Source of the DNA: JACCSI01 sp963815285
Lineage (GTDB): Bacteria; Acidobacteriota; Vicinamibacteria; Vicinamibacterales; UBA2999
Assembly (NCBI GenBank): GCA_963815285.1
Contig: CAWFGB010000012.1
Location: forward strand, 186,001 to 250,000
Direction: 5' to 3'
DNA: 64,000 bases
Below, one piece after another: positions 53,945 through 62,684 of the stretch. The position numbers and the translations under genes are program-made. Under the pieces are notes generated by a model. The model was given only the letters and a program-made list of their open reading frames with translations, made no database searches and was not told the origin of the DNA. Position 1 is the stretch's first letter, and each line of letters starts with the position of its first letter.

Positions 53945-56170
53945 CTACAACACACTGATGGGATCGATGTCGACTGACGCTTTGCGTGCGATTTCGGGTG
54001 CCGCTGCGAGCGCGTCGCGGAGCGCGCCGCGCATCGCCAGGCGTGAGGTCCCCTTGAGAAAGAACTGCGCGCGGTGTTCGCCACGGAGTCGGGTCAACGG
54101 CGCCGGTGCCGGCCCGAGAACCACAAACCCTCCGGTCGCGCGTTCTTCTGTCCGGCGCGCCAGGTCGGCGGCCGCTTCCATCGCTGCGTCGTACGACTTC
54201 CCCCGCACCACGACGTTGACCATCGCGATGAGCGGGGGGTAGCGCATCTTCTGCCGGAAGTCGAGTTCCTTGGCGAAGAACCCCGGATAGTCCTGTGCGG
54301 TTGCGAGGCGGATACTGTAGTGCCCGGGAAAGAGCGTCTGAATGATCGCCTCACCGGCTTGTTGGCCACGACCCGCACGGCCGGCGACCTGTGTCAGCAG
54401 CTGAAAGGTGCGCTCCGCGGCGCGAAAGTCTGCGAGCCCGAGGCCGACATCCGCCGAGATCACACCCACCAGGGTGACCTGCGGGAAGTCGTGCCCCTTG
54501 GCGATCATCTGGGTGCCGACGAGGATGTCGAGGTCCTGTTTCGCAAAGCGATTCAGCAATCCGGCCAGGCTGCCACGCCGGCGAACGGTGTCGCGATCGA
54601 CGCGCCCGATCCGCGCGCCGGGAAACAACGATTGCACCTCCGCTTCCACGCGCTCGGTCCCAAAACCGATATGTTCCAGATAGGGGGCCGCGCACTGCTG
54701 GCACGTCTTCGGCACGATCCGTGAGAAGTTGCAGTAGTGACAGCGCGCCCGCCACTCCCGCCGTCCCGTATGCACCGTCAGCGAGACGCTGCAGTTCGGA
54801 CACTCCAGGGTCCCTCCGCACTGACGGCACACCACCGCTGTAGCAAACCCGCGCCGATTGAGCAGCACGAGCACTTGCTCGCGCCGATCCAGCCGCAGCT
54901 CAATTGACGCGCGCAGCGCACGCGAGAGGATCACGTCCGGTCCTTCCTCGGCATACTCCTCGCGCATGTTCACGATCTTGACCGCTGCGAGCGGACGGTC
55001 GAGCACGCGCCGCGTGAGCGTGACGAGCTCATAGCGCTTCTGCTGCGCGTTGTAGAACGATTCCATCGACGGCGTCGCAGAACCCAGCACGACGAGCGCA
55101 CCGGCAAACTTTCCGCGCATCACCGCGACATCGCGACCGTGGTAGCGCGGCGTTTCTTCCTGCTTGTAGGACGTGTCGTGTTCTTCATCCACGATGATGA
55201 GGCCAGGCTTGGCGAGCGGCGTGAACACGGCGGAGCGGGTCCCGATGACGACATCGACTTCGCCGCGCCGGACGCGGTGCCACTGATCGTGCCGTTCGCC
55301 GTCGGACAGGCCGCTGTGCTGGATCGCCACGCCCGTGCCGAAGCGGGCGCGAAAGACCGCCGCCATCGCAGGCGTGAGCGCGATCTCCGGCACCATCATC
55401 AACACTCCGCGGCCGGCCCGTCGCACCGCATCGGCCAGGTGCAGATACACCTCGGTTTTGCCGCTCCCGGTGATGCCATGCAGGAGCGCGACCCGAAACT
55501 CGTGGGTGTCGGCCAGGTCGCGCAGACGCCCCAGGGCCAGCTGCTGTTCAGCCGTCAGTCCCCGGTCCGCGGTATCAGCCGCAGATGTGGCGCCGTGGCC
55601 CGACGCAAACGGATCGCGCTCCTGGCGCTCTTGCCGGATCGTGACCAGCCCCATGGTCTCGAGGCGCGCGACCACGCCAGCCGAGATACCGCGCGCGGCG
55701 AGATGCGGCGCCGGGATTCCGTCAGGTGCGCCGTTCAGCTGCAGCACGGCGGCTGCCTGCTTTGCACTGAGCGTGTCGGCGCGACTCGCGGCATCGCGCC
55801 CCGCGGCAGTCAGCGCCACCGTGCGAACCGTGCGAAACGCATGAACGCGCGTGGTGAGCGCGTGCGGCGGCATGGCCATCGACAGCGTCGCGCCTGGGCC
55901 GGCGACGTAGTAGTCCCCGACCCAGTCCGCGAGCTCGATGACGTCGTGCGGGAGATACGGCTCGGTGTCGAGCACGTCGATCAGGTCCCGCAGCTCGAAA
56001 TCACCACGCGGCGGCTCGGCCTCGCCGATGACCACGCCGGTCAGCGTGCGACTTCCCAGCGGCACGACCACACGCGCGCCAGCCGGTGGCGTCGCGAGCC
56101 CATCGGGGACCGTGTAGGTCAGCAGATCGAGCGCAGGGACAGGAACCGCGACCGAGACAAGTCGTGCCAC
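53945..56170 (-). CDS. priA: Primosomal replication helicase PriA
   Basis: A 741-residue 3'-5' helicase that restarts stalled replication forks. The DNA-binding N-terminus (about 1-100) is followed by Walker A GITGSGKTEVYL (about 240-251) and DEEH. The zinc-binding Cys-rich region CRQCGGTLECPNCSVS, with CHYCN and CQQC (about 440-485), and the C-terminal helicase motifs QMIAKGHDFPQVTLVG and AGRAGR are also present. The start at 56170 is 7 bp after the UDG stop. Length and motif order are normal. Confidence 0.96.
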   Translation of the reverse strand: MARLVSVAVPVPALDLLTYTVPDGLATPPAGARVVVPLGSRTLTGVVIGEAEPPRGDFELRDLIDVLDTEPYLPHDVIELADWVGDYYVAGPGATLSMAMPPHALTTRVHAFRTVRTVALTAAGRDAASRADTLSAKQAAAVLQLNGAPDGIPAPHLAARGISAGVVARLETMGLVTIRQERQERDPFASGHGATSAADTADRGLTAEQQLALGRLRDLADTHEFRVALLHGITGSGKTEVYLHLADAVRRAGRGVLMMVPEIALTPAMAAVFRARFGTGVAIQHSGLSDGERHDQWHRVRRGEVDVVIGTRSAVFTPLAKPGLIIVDEEHDTSYKQEETPRYHGRDVAVMRGKFAGALVVLGSATPSMESFYNAQQKRYELVTLTRRVLDRPLAAVKIVNMREEYAEEGPDVILSRALRASIELRLDRREQVLVLLNRRGFATAVVCRQCGGTLECPNCSVSLTVHTGRREWRARCHYCNFSRIVPKTCQQCAAPYLEHIGFGTERVEAEVQSLFPGARIGRVDRDTVRRRGSLAGLLNRFAKQDLDILVGTQMIAKGHDFPQVTLVGVISADVGLGLADFRAAERTFQLLTQVAGRAGRGQQAGEAIIQTLFPGHYSIRLATAQDYPGFFAKELDFRQKMRYPPLIAMVNVVVRGKSYDAAMEAAADLARRTEERATGGFVVLGPAPAPLTRLRGEHRAQFFLKGTSRLAMRGALRDALAAAPEIARKASVDIDPISVL

Positions 56171-56177
56171 CGCGGGC

Positions 56178-56990
56178 TTACTCGGTGCCTTGCAGGATGG
56201 CCCGAACTCTCTTCATGTCGTCCCACACTTCGCGCTTGGCCGACGGGTTGCGGAGCAGATACGCCGGGTGGAAAGTGGGAATCAGGGTGGCGCCACGATA
56301 ATTGAACGATCGCCCGCGCAGGCGGGTGATCGGATCGGTTGTGCGTAGCAGCGACTGCGCCGCGAATTTGCCCAGCGCGACAATCACCTTTGGCTTGATC
56401 GCCGCCACCTGCTGGAACAGAAACGGCTCGCACTGCTCTACTTCGTCCGGCTCAGGATTGCGATTGCCCGGCGGCCGGCACTTGATGATGTTGGCGATGT
56501 ACACCTGGTCGCGCCGCAATCCGATGGCCTCGATGATCTTGGTCAGCAGTTGACCGGCCCGTCCGACAAACGGCTCGCCCTGCAAATCTTCATCCGCGCC
56601 TGGTGCTTCCCCGACGAACATCAAGTCAGCATCCGAATTGCCCACACCGAAGACGACCTGCTTCCGGCCAAGGGCGTGCAGCTTGCAGCGCGTGCAGGCC
56701 GGGCCGATTTCTTCGCGCAGCATGGTCAAGATTCGCATGCTGCCGGTGCCGGATTCGGCGCGGCTCGAGCTCGCGCTTTCCTGCGGCGGGAGGCTCACGA
56801 TCGCAGCGCCTTCAGTGGCAGGGAACTCGGCTTGTTCGCCGGCGTGGCCAACCGAGGCCTCAGCCAGGGCAGCACTGATCGCGCGCTTCCGCCACACCGG
56901 GTCGCGGCTGATGCCGTCGACGCCGAGCTGCTCAAAGAATCTTAAATGTTCCGCGAGGTTGGAACGATCCACAGAGATCACAGAATACAC
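56178..56990 (-). CDS. Type 4/5 uracil-DNA glycosylase with repeat-derived start region
   Basis: This iron-sulphur uracil-DNA glycosylase removes uracil from DNA. The catalytic domain (about residues 85-270) has CTRCKL, FVGEAPGADED, GRAGQLL, a second Cys pair around IIKCRPPGNRNPEP and EVEQCEPFL, and the TFHPAYLL motif. The first 80 residues are poorly conserved. Three in-frame GTG codons at 56990, 56981 and 56972 come from a 9-bp repeat, so the exact start is unresolved. It lies 7 bp upstream of priA. Confidence 0.9.
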   Translation of the reverse strand: MYSVISVDRSNLAEHLRFFEQLGVDGISRDPVWRKRAISAALAEASVGHAGEQAEFPATEGAAIVSLPPQESASSSRAESGTGSMRILTMLREEIGPACTRCKLHALGRKQVVFGVGNSDADLMFVGEAPGADEDLQGEPFVGRAGQLLTKIIEAIGLRRDQVYIANIIKCRPPGNRNPEPDEVEQCEPFLFQQVAAIKPKVIVALGKFAAQSLLRTTDPITRLRGRSFNYRGATLIPTFHPAYLLRNPSAKREVWDDMKRVRAILQGTE

Positions 56991-57179
56991 AGAATTGTCT
57001 TACTAGAATTGGCTTACCCAGAATTGGCCATCACAACTCAGCTCTGAGCTCCGAACTCTGAGTTCTCAGCTCTGGCTCTCAGCTCTCAGCGCTTTCAGCC
57101 TATTGCCCTTTAGCCTCTTAGCCCTGTTGGCTGTTGGCCCGTGACTCCTTTCGGTGTTCTCTGTGATTTCTGTGGATCG
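56965..57179. repeat. Inverted repeat flanking 7-bp arrays at the UDG/coaBC border
   Basis: Arms at 56965-56994 and 57150-57179 match inverted at 26 of 30 positions; the shared word is CACAGA at 9-bp steps. Between them lie three AGAATTG words about 15 bp apart and roughly seven CTCAGCT-like heptamers (57037-57091). TTAGCC and CTGTTGG units then run into the coaBC 3' end. Confidence 0.8.
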
Positions 57180-58362
57180 CTTCTATTCTGTCGAGGATGC
57201 TGGAGGCGATGCCGCTCTTCGACTGTAACGGCACCTCTTCGACACCGTCGGACGTGACCAGCGTCACTGCGTTTGTGTCACCGTCGAAGCCGACGCCTGG
57301 ACGGGAGACATCGTTGGCCACAATGAGGTCAACGCCCTTGCGCTCGAGCTTGTCTTTCGCGTGAGCGACAACGTCATGCGTTTCGGCGGCGAAGCCCACG
57401 AGCACGGGGCGTCCCGCCTCACGCCGCGAGGCCAGCTGACCAAGGTCTGCGAGGACATCTCGCGTACGGCTGAGCGTCAGCGTCAGCGGACCATCGCTCT
57501 TCGCGATTTTCTCGACGTTGGGAGCGGCCATCGTATAGTCGGCCACCGCGGCAGCCATGATGACGACGTCAGCCTCGGACGCGCGGGCCATCACCGCTTG
57601 GTGCATGTCAGCCGCGCTGCGCACGTTGACCACTTCCTCGACTTTCGGCGCGGCCAACTTCACTGGTCCTGAGACGAGCGTCACATGCGCACCGCGCACG
57701 GCCGCTTCGGCGGCAAGCGCGTAGCCCATCTTGCCGCTCGACCGATTCCCGATGAAGCGCACCGGATCAATATCTTCGAGGGTGGGCCCTGCCGTCACCA
57801 GCACGCGTGAACCGGCAAGCGCCCCTTTGGGGCGAAGCATCTGCATGACGGCATCGACAATCTCCGCCGGCTCGGCAAGCCGCCCCTTGCCGATCCAGCC
57901 ACACGCCAGGTAGCCTTCGCCGGGCTCGACGAACCTGACACCGCGGGCCGCGAGCGTTTCCAGGTTCTTCACCACCGCCGGGTGCGCGAACATGTTGGTG
58001 TTCATTGCCGGCGCCATCAACACCGGCGCCGTCGTCGCGACGTAAAGCGAAGACAGAAAATCATCCGCGATACCGTTGGCGAACTTGCCGATGATGTTTG
58101 CGGTGGCGGGCGCGATCAGCAGCAAATCAGCCGTGGACGCCAGCGAGATATGCTCGATGTCGGCATTGGCCCCGGGCTTCCACTGATCGGTGATCACCTC
58201 GCGCCGCGTAATCGCCTCGAACGTGACCGGACCCACGAACCGGCGGGCCGAGCGGGTCATGACGGCGGTGACGTCGTGACCCTGTTGTTGCAGGCCGCGC
58301 GCCACTTCCACCGCCTTGTAGGCACCGATGCCGCCGCACACGCCGAGTGCAATCAGGGACAT
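57118..58362 (-). CDS. coaBC: Phosphopantothenoylcysteine synthase/decarboxylase (CoaBC)
   Basis: A bifunctional coenzyme A enzyme. The N-terminal flavin decarboxylase domain (about 1-180) shows GVCGGIGAYKAVEVARGL and PAMNTNMFAHPAV. The synthetase domain (about 190-390) shows VTAGPTLEDIDPVRFIGNRSSGKMG. The ATG at 58362 overlaps the gmk stop by 10 bp. The last 18 residues (HRNHREHRKES and onward) are encoded by the CACAGA and CTGTTGG repeats and look like a fortuitous extension. The omega-subunit gene rpoZ, which often lies between gmk and coaBC, is absent. Confidence 0.95.
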   Translation of the reverse strand: MSLIALGVCGGIGAYKAVEVARGLQQQGHDVTAVMTRSARRFVGPVTFEAITRREVITDQWKPGANADIEHISLASTADLLLIAPATANIIGKFANGIADDFLSSLYVATTAPVLMAPAMNTNMFAHPAVVKNLETLAARGVRFVEPGEGYLACGWIGKGRLAEPAEIVDAVMQMLRPKGALAGSRVLVTAGPTLEDIDPVRFIGNRSSGKMGYALAAEAAVRGAHVTLVSGPVKLAAPKVEEVVNVRSAADMHQAVMARASEADVVIMAAAVADYTMAAPNVEKIAKSDGPLTLTLSRTRDVLADLGQLASRREAGRPVLVGFAAETHDVVAHAKDKLERKGVDLIVANDVSRPGVGFDGDTNAVTLVTSDGVEEVPLQSKSGIASSILDRIEAIHRNHREHRKESRANSQQG

Positions 58363-59024
58363 GATCTGAATGTTTCGATGATGTGCTCGGCAATGGGTTT
58401 CATCCGGTGCGTTCGCGAGCGCTCGGCGGCGATGATCTCCTGCAGCCGTACGACGGTGGCCTGCAGTTCGTCGTTGACGACCACATAGTCGTAATCCACG
58501 TAACTCGACGCCTCGCCACGGGCAGTATCAAGGCGGCGCTGCATCTGCTCTTCCGAGTCCTTGCTGCGCCCTCGAAGCCGCTTCTCCAGCACCTCGAACG
58601 ACGGCGGCATGACGAAGATGGCCGTGTGGTCAACACCGCGGGCCTTCACCTGTCGAGCACCCTGGACATCGATGACGAGGACCACGTCCTGCCCGTCGGC
58701 GAGCATCCGCTCGACGTCGGCCAGCGCGGTGCCGTAATAGTTCCCGAAGACATCCGCCCACTCCAGGAATTCCGAAGCGTTGATCCGTCGCTGAAACTCC
58801 TCGGGGCTGATGAAATGATAGTCCACGCCATCGCGCTCGCCGTCGCGCGCCGCGCGCGACGTGTACGACCGCGACATCCGCAGGTTGGGAAGCACCTGAA
58901 CGAGCTTTTCGACGAGCGTGGTCTTGCCGGTGCCGGACGGCGCGGAGACGATGAACAGCAGCCCGCGAACGCCGGCCCGCCGCGCCGCGCGCTCGGTCTG
59001 CGGTGCCGTCGCATCACTCGACAT
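58353..59024 (-). CDS. gmk: Guanylate kinase
   Basis: Gmk phosphorylates GMP to GDP. The P-loop is SAPSGTGKTTLVEKL, then RSYTSRAARDGERDGVDYHF binds GMP and VLVIDVQGARQVK lies near the middle. At 223 residues it is slightly long owing to a 20-residue N-terminal tail of mixed sequence. It overlaps yicC by 11 bp and coaBC by 10 bp. Confidence 0.95.
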   Translation of the reverse strand: MSSDATAPQTERAARRAGVRGLLFIVSAPSGTGKTTLVEKLVQVLPNLRMSRSYTSRAARDGERDGVDYHFISPEEFQRRINASEFLEWADVFGNYYGTALADVERMLADGQDVVLVIDVQGARQVKARGVDHTAIFVMPPSFEVLEKRLRGRSKDSEEQMQRRLDTARGEASSYVDYDYVVVNDELQATVVRLQEIIAAERSRTHRMKPIAEHIIETFRSCP

Positions 59025-59904
59025 TCTGCACCTGTTCGCGCATCCGTTCGAGTTCGGCCTTGGCTTCGATAATCAGCCCGGACACCCGTAGACCGTCGGC
59101 CTTGGAGCCGATGGTGTTGATCTCGCGGTTCATCTCCTGCAGCAGGAAATCGAGCTTGCGCCCGCATGGCTCGTCGGCGCCGGCCAGGGCGTCCCAGTGC
59201 GCGAGGTGCCCGCGAAAGCGCGTGACCTCTTCGGTGATGTCGGAGCGCTGGGCCACCCGCACAACCTCCTGAGCAAGGGCGTTCGGATCGCTGGGCACGG
59301 CCATAAGCAGTTCCTTGACCCGCTCCATGAGGCGCGCCTCGAGTTCTTCACGGCCATTTTCGGCGGCCTCCGCCAGCGCACCGATAAGGCGGCACAACGT
59401 GTCTTTTCGTTCGGAGAGATCCGCCGCGAGGTGGGTGCCTTCGCGCGACCGCATGGCGTCGAGTTGATCGATGGCGCCGTTGAGCGCCGCCTCCATCGCC
59501 GGCCCGAGCGCGGCGCCGAGCGTCTCCGTTTCACCCTGCCGTTCCCGAATCGCCATTGCCTGCGGCAGGCGCAGCAGATCGCCGGGGGTGATGTCGCCCT
59601 TGACGTAGCCGGCCTCGCGCGCCACGTCGATGGCCGCCGCGATGGCGCGCACGAAATCCTCCTGGAGCTCGACTTGCGGCGCCGTGCCCTGACGCAACTG
59701 GAGCGACGCAGACAGCTCGATGCGACCGCGTGCGAGGCGCTTCTGGAGCAGTGCCCTGATACGCGGTTCCAGATCGGCCAGGTTCGCCGGCAGGCGGATC
59801 TGCAGGTCGAGAAACCGGTGGTTGACGGCCCGAATGGTCAGGCCGAGGGTGCCCCGTTCATCGTCGTGGCTGAGCGAGGCGAAGCCCGTCATGCTCTTGA
59901 TCAT
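59014..59904 (-). CDS. yicC: YicC family endoribonuclease
   Basis: A 296-residue YicC/YloC protein with the family opening MIKSMTGFA, AVNHRFLDLQIRLP and the C-terminal FLLQEMNREINTIGSKA block. The E. coli member is a ribonuclease acting on sRNA and mRNA. Its ATG overlaps the ABC exporter stop (ATGA) and its end overlaps gmk by 11 bp. The yicC-gmk pairing is conserved in many bacteria. Confidence 0.94.
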   Translation of the reverse strand: MIKSMTGFASLSHDDERGTLGLTIRAVNHRFLDLQIRLPANLADLEPRIRALLQKRLARGRIELSASLQLRQGTAPQVELQEDFVRAIAAAIDVAREAGYVKGDITPGDLLRLPQAMAIRERQGETETLGAALGPAMEAALNGAIDQLDAMRSREGTHLAADLSERKDTLCRLIGALAEAAENGREELEARLMERVKELLMAVPSDPNALAQEVVRVAQRSDITEEVTRFRGHLAHWDALAGADEPCGRKLDFLLQEMNREINTIGSKADGLRVSGLIIEAKAELERMREQVQNVE

Positions 59905-61682
59905 CTGGGGGCCTCCCGACCCGCCTGCCCGGCCGCCACGCCGCTCTTTTTCGGCTCGATGAGCTGCATTTGGTGCAATCGCGCGTACACCCCGCCCGGA
60001 CGCGCAATCAGCTCGTCGTGACGGCCTAGCTCCGCAATGCGACCGCGTTCCATGACGATGATCGCATCCGCGCGGCGCACGGTCGAGAGTCGGTGCGCGA
60101 TGACAAACGACGTGCGGTTGAGCATCAGCGTCGTCAGCGCATCCTGGACGAGGCGCTCGGACTCGGAATCGAGTGACGACGTCGCCTCATCCAAAATCAG
60201 GATCGGCGAGTTTTTCAGCAGGGCACGGGCAATCGCCAGCCGCTGCCGCTGCCCGCCCGACAGGCGCTGGCCGCGCTCCCCGATGCGCGTATCGTAGCCT
60301 TCAGGCAGTGCGGCGATGAAGTCGTGGGCGTGCGCGGTCCGCGCGGCCGCCTCGATCTGCTCTCGCGACGCCTCCGGCGCGCCATAGGCGATGTTGGCCG
60401 CGATCGTATCGTCGAACAACACCGTCTCCTGGGTGACGATGCCAATCTGATCACGCAACGAGCGCAGGGTGGCGCTGCGAATGTCAACGCCATCGATCAG
60501 GATCGTCCCGCTGGTGACGTCGTAGAACCGGGGCAGCATGTTCACCAGCGTCGTTTTCCCCGCGCCGCTTCTCCCCACAATGGCAACCATCTGGCCGGCA
60601 CGTACTGAGAATGTCACATCGCGGATCGTGCTCCGGCCGTGACTGTCCTCGTAGCGGAACTCCACGCCGCGAAATTCGATGCGATCGCGAAATGGCGGCA
60701 ACGGTCGGGTGCCGGGCGCCTCGACAACTTCCGTATGCTTGTCGAGCAGCTCGAAAATCCGCTCCGATGCCGCCGCCGCCTGCTGCAGATTCGCGTTCAC
60801 GCGACTGAGCTTCTTGACTGGACCGTACATCAACAGCAGCGCCGCAACGAACGACGTGAACTCGCCGGCCGTCAGCCGCCCTTCGGCAATCTCACGACTG
60901 CCGTACCAGAGCGCCCCGGCAATCGCGAGGCCGCCGACAAACTCCATCATCGGCGGCAGCACTGACAACACGCCGGTCACTTTCAGGTTCGTGCGATACA
61001 AGGCGCGCGACGCCCGCTCGAATTTCTCCGCCTCGCGCCGTTCGGCCCCGAAGGCTTTCACGATCCGATGGCCCGTGAACGCCTCGCCGGCGACGTGAGA
61101 CATGTATTCGAGCCGCTCCTGGCTCCAGCGCGTGACCATCCGCAGCCGCTTGCCCAGTCGCACTAGCGGATAGATCGCCAGCGGCGCCCCAGTCATGGCC
61201 AGCAGGGCCAGGCCCGGGTCGTAATAGAACAGCAGCGCCGCGTAGCCGACGAGCGCGAGCGACTCGCGTGCGAGGTCGCCCACCGTTTCCGCGACCGCAC
61301 GGTGAACCTGACCGACGTCGTTGTTGATGCGCGACAGCAGCCCGCCCGTCGTGCGCCGCGAGAAAAACGCCGCGGACTGATTCAGCAGGTGGCTGAACAA
61401 CTGATTGCGCAGCCGCATCACCACCCGATGGCCCAGGTCGTCCATCAAGTAACTGGAAAAGTACGCACCGAGCCCCTTGAAGAAATACGCGATGATGATG
61501 GCGACCGCGACAAACCGCAGGGACGATTGCGCCTGCGCCTGCAGCACGTCGTCGATGATCGGCTTGATCAACCACGCCTGGGATGCCGACGCGGCCCCGT
61601 ACACCAGCATGGCCAGCATCGCGCCGGCGATGAGCATGCGGTGAGGAGCCGCGTAGCGAAGCAGCTTGAGAATCGGGTCCAT
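59901..61682 (-). CDS. MsbA-type lipid/polysaccharide ABC exporter
   Basis: A 593-residue half-transporter. Six membrane segments lie in residues about 15-320, followed by an ATPase domain with Walker A GRSGAGKTT, LSGGQRQRLAIARALL and ILILDEATSSLDSE. The start ATG at 61682 shares its A with the galE stop (TGATG). The frame extends further upstream only as a shadow of galE. Its place after ugd and galE suggests export of lipid A or a sugar polymer. MsbA and other subfamilies cannot be told apart here. Confidence 0.92.
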   Translation of the reverse strand: MDPILKLLRYAAPHRMLIAGAMLAMLVYGAASASQAWLIKPIIDDVLQAQAQSSLRFVAVAIIIAYFFKGLGAYFSSYLMDDLGHRVVMRLRNQLFSHLLNQSAAFFSRRTTGGLLSRINNDVGQVHRAVAETVGDLARESLALVGYAALLFYYDPGLALLAMTGAPLAIYPLVRLGKRLRMVTRWSQERLEYMSHVAGEAFTGHRIVKAFGAERREAEKFERASRALYRTNLKVTGVLSVLPPMMEFVGGLAIAGALWYGSREIAEGRLTAGEFTSFVAALLLMYGPVKKLSRVNANLQQAAAASERIFELLDKHTEVVEAPGTRPLPPFRDRIEFRGVEFRYEDSHGRSTIRDVTFSVRAGQMVAIVGRSGAGKTTLVNMLPRFYDVTSGTILIDGVDIRSATLRSLRDQIGIVTQETVLFDDTIAANIAYGAPEASREQIEAAARTAHAHDFIAALPEGYDTRIGERGQRLSGGQRQRLAIARALLKNSPILILDEATSSLDSESERLVQDALTTLMLNRTSFVIAHRLSTVRRADAIIVMERGRIAELGRHDELIARPGGVYARLHQMQLIEPKKSGVAAGQAGREAPR

Positions 61683-62683
61683 CAGGTCGGTGGAAGACTC
61701 CGGTAGCCGTGCGGATGCAAGCGGTGCCACTGCCACGCGTGCTGAACGATGTGCTGGAGGTCTGGGTAGTTTGGCCGCCACCCTAGCGCCTGCTGCAGGC
61801 GCGCGCTTGACGCGTAAAGCGCGGCCGGATCGCCCGCGCGGCGGCCCGCTGGCGTCCACTGCACAGGCGCCCCCACGACCTGACTCACGGTGTCGATGAC
61901 CTGCTTCACAGAATGCGGCTGTCCAGTGCCGGCATTGTAGGCCGCCGACAAGTGTCCGGCTTCGAGGGCTCTCAGCGCCAGCACATGTGCGTCCGCCAGG
62001 TCACACACGTGAATATAGTCGCGCAGACAGGTCCCGTCCGCAGTCGGATAATCCAGCCCGAAGAGCTGAAGGGGGTCACCTCCAGTGGCCGCCTGAATCG
62101 CTCGCGGGATGATGTGGATTTCGGGGTCGTGATCTTCGCCGATCGTGCCGTCAGGGTGGGCGCCAGCTGCGTTGAAATACCGCAGGGCGATCCACTCTAG
62201 CCGGTGTGCGCGTTCGACATGGCCCAGAGCCCGCTCGATGGCGAGTTTCGTTTCCCCATACGCGTTGATCGGCCGTGGCTCGAGTGTTTCGACGATTGGC
62301 ACCGTCGCCGGCTCGCCGTAGACAGCGCACGTGGACGAAAACACGAGCCGGCGGACGCCCGCATCGACCATCGCCCCGAGCAGCGAAAGCGATCCGACGA
62401 CGTTGTTGTTGTAGTAGCCCAAGGGATCACGGACCGAATCGGGCACGACCAGCCAGGCCGCAAAGTGCATCACGGCGTCGATACCATGCTCACGCAGCGC
62501 GGCCGCGACCCGCCGCCGATCGTGAGTAGACAGTTCGACGAGCGGCACGCCGTGCGGGACCGTGGCGCGGTGTCCGGCCGACAGATCGTCGAGCACCACC
62601 ACCGCATGACCGTCGTCAAGCAGCGCACGAACGGCGTGACTGCCGATGTAGCCGGCCCCGCCGGTGACGAGCACTCGCGCCAT
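61682..62683 (-). CDS. galE: UDP-glucose 4-epimerase
   Basis: GalE interconverts UDP-glucose and UDP-galactose. The NAD-binding VTGGAGYIGSHAV is at the N-terminus, the FSSTCAVYGE segment and the catalytic YGETK lie mid-chain, and the family-typical NAAGAHPDGTIGEDH and YIHVCDLADAH follow. The 333-residue length is normal. It is 1 bp downstream of the ugd stop and feeds sugar nucleotides to envelope polysaccharide, in keeping with the exporter behind it. Confidence 0.95.
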   Translation of the reverse strand: MARVLVTGGAGYIGSHAVRALLDDGHAVVVLDDLSAGHRATVPHGVPLVELSTHDRRRVAAALREHGIDAVMHFAAWLVVPDSVRDPLGYYNNNVVGSLSLLGAMVDAGVRRLVFSSTCAVYGEPATVPIVETLEPRPINAYGETKLAIERALGHVERAHRLEWIALRYFNAAGAHPDGTIGEDHDPEIHIIPRAIQAATGGDPLQLFGLDYPTADGTCLRDYIHVCDLADAHVLALRALEAGHLSAAYNAGTGQPHSVKQVIDTVSQVVGAPVQWTPAGRRAGDPAALYASSARLQQALGWRPNYPDLQHIVQHAWQWHRLHPHGYRSLPPT

Positions 62684-62684
62684 G

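Noticed and set aside
55139..56305. 388-codon frame opposite priA and the UDG end
   Set aside because: It is antisense to a certain helicase gene and has low-complexity Arg/His content.
61683..61859. N-terminal extension of the ABC exporter
   Set aside because: These codons overlap galE in another frame and are Arg/Ala/Pro-rich. The ATG at 61682 precedes the normal transporter start and overlaps the galE stop.
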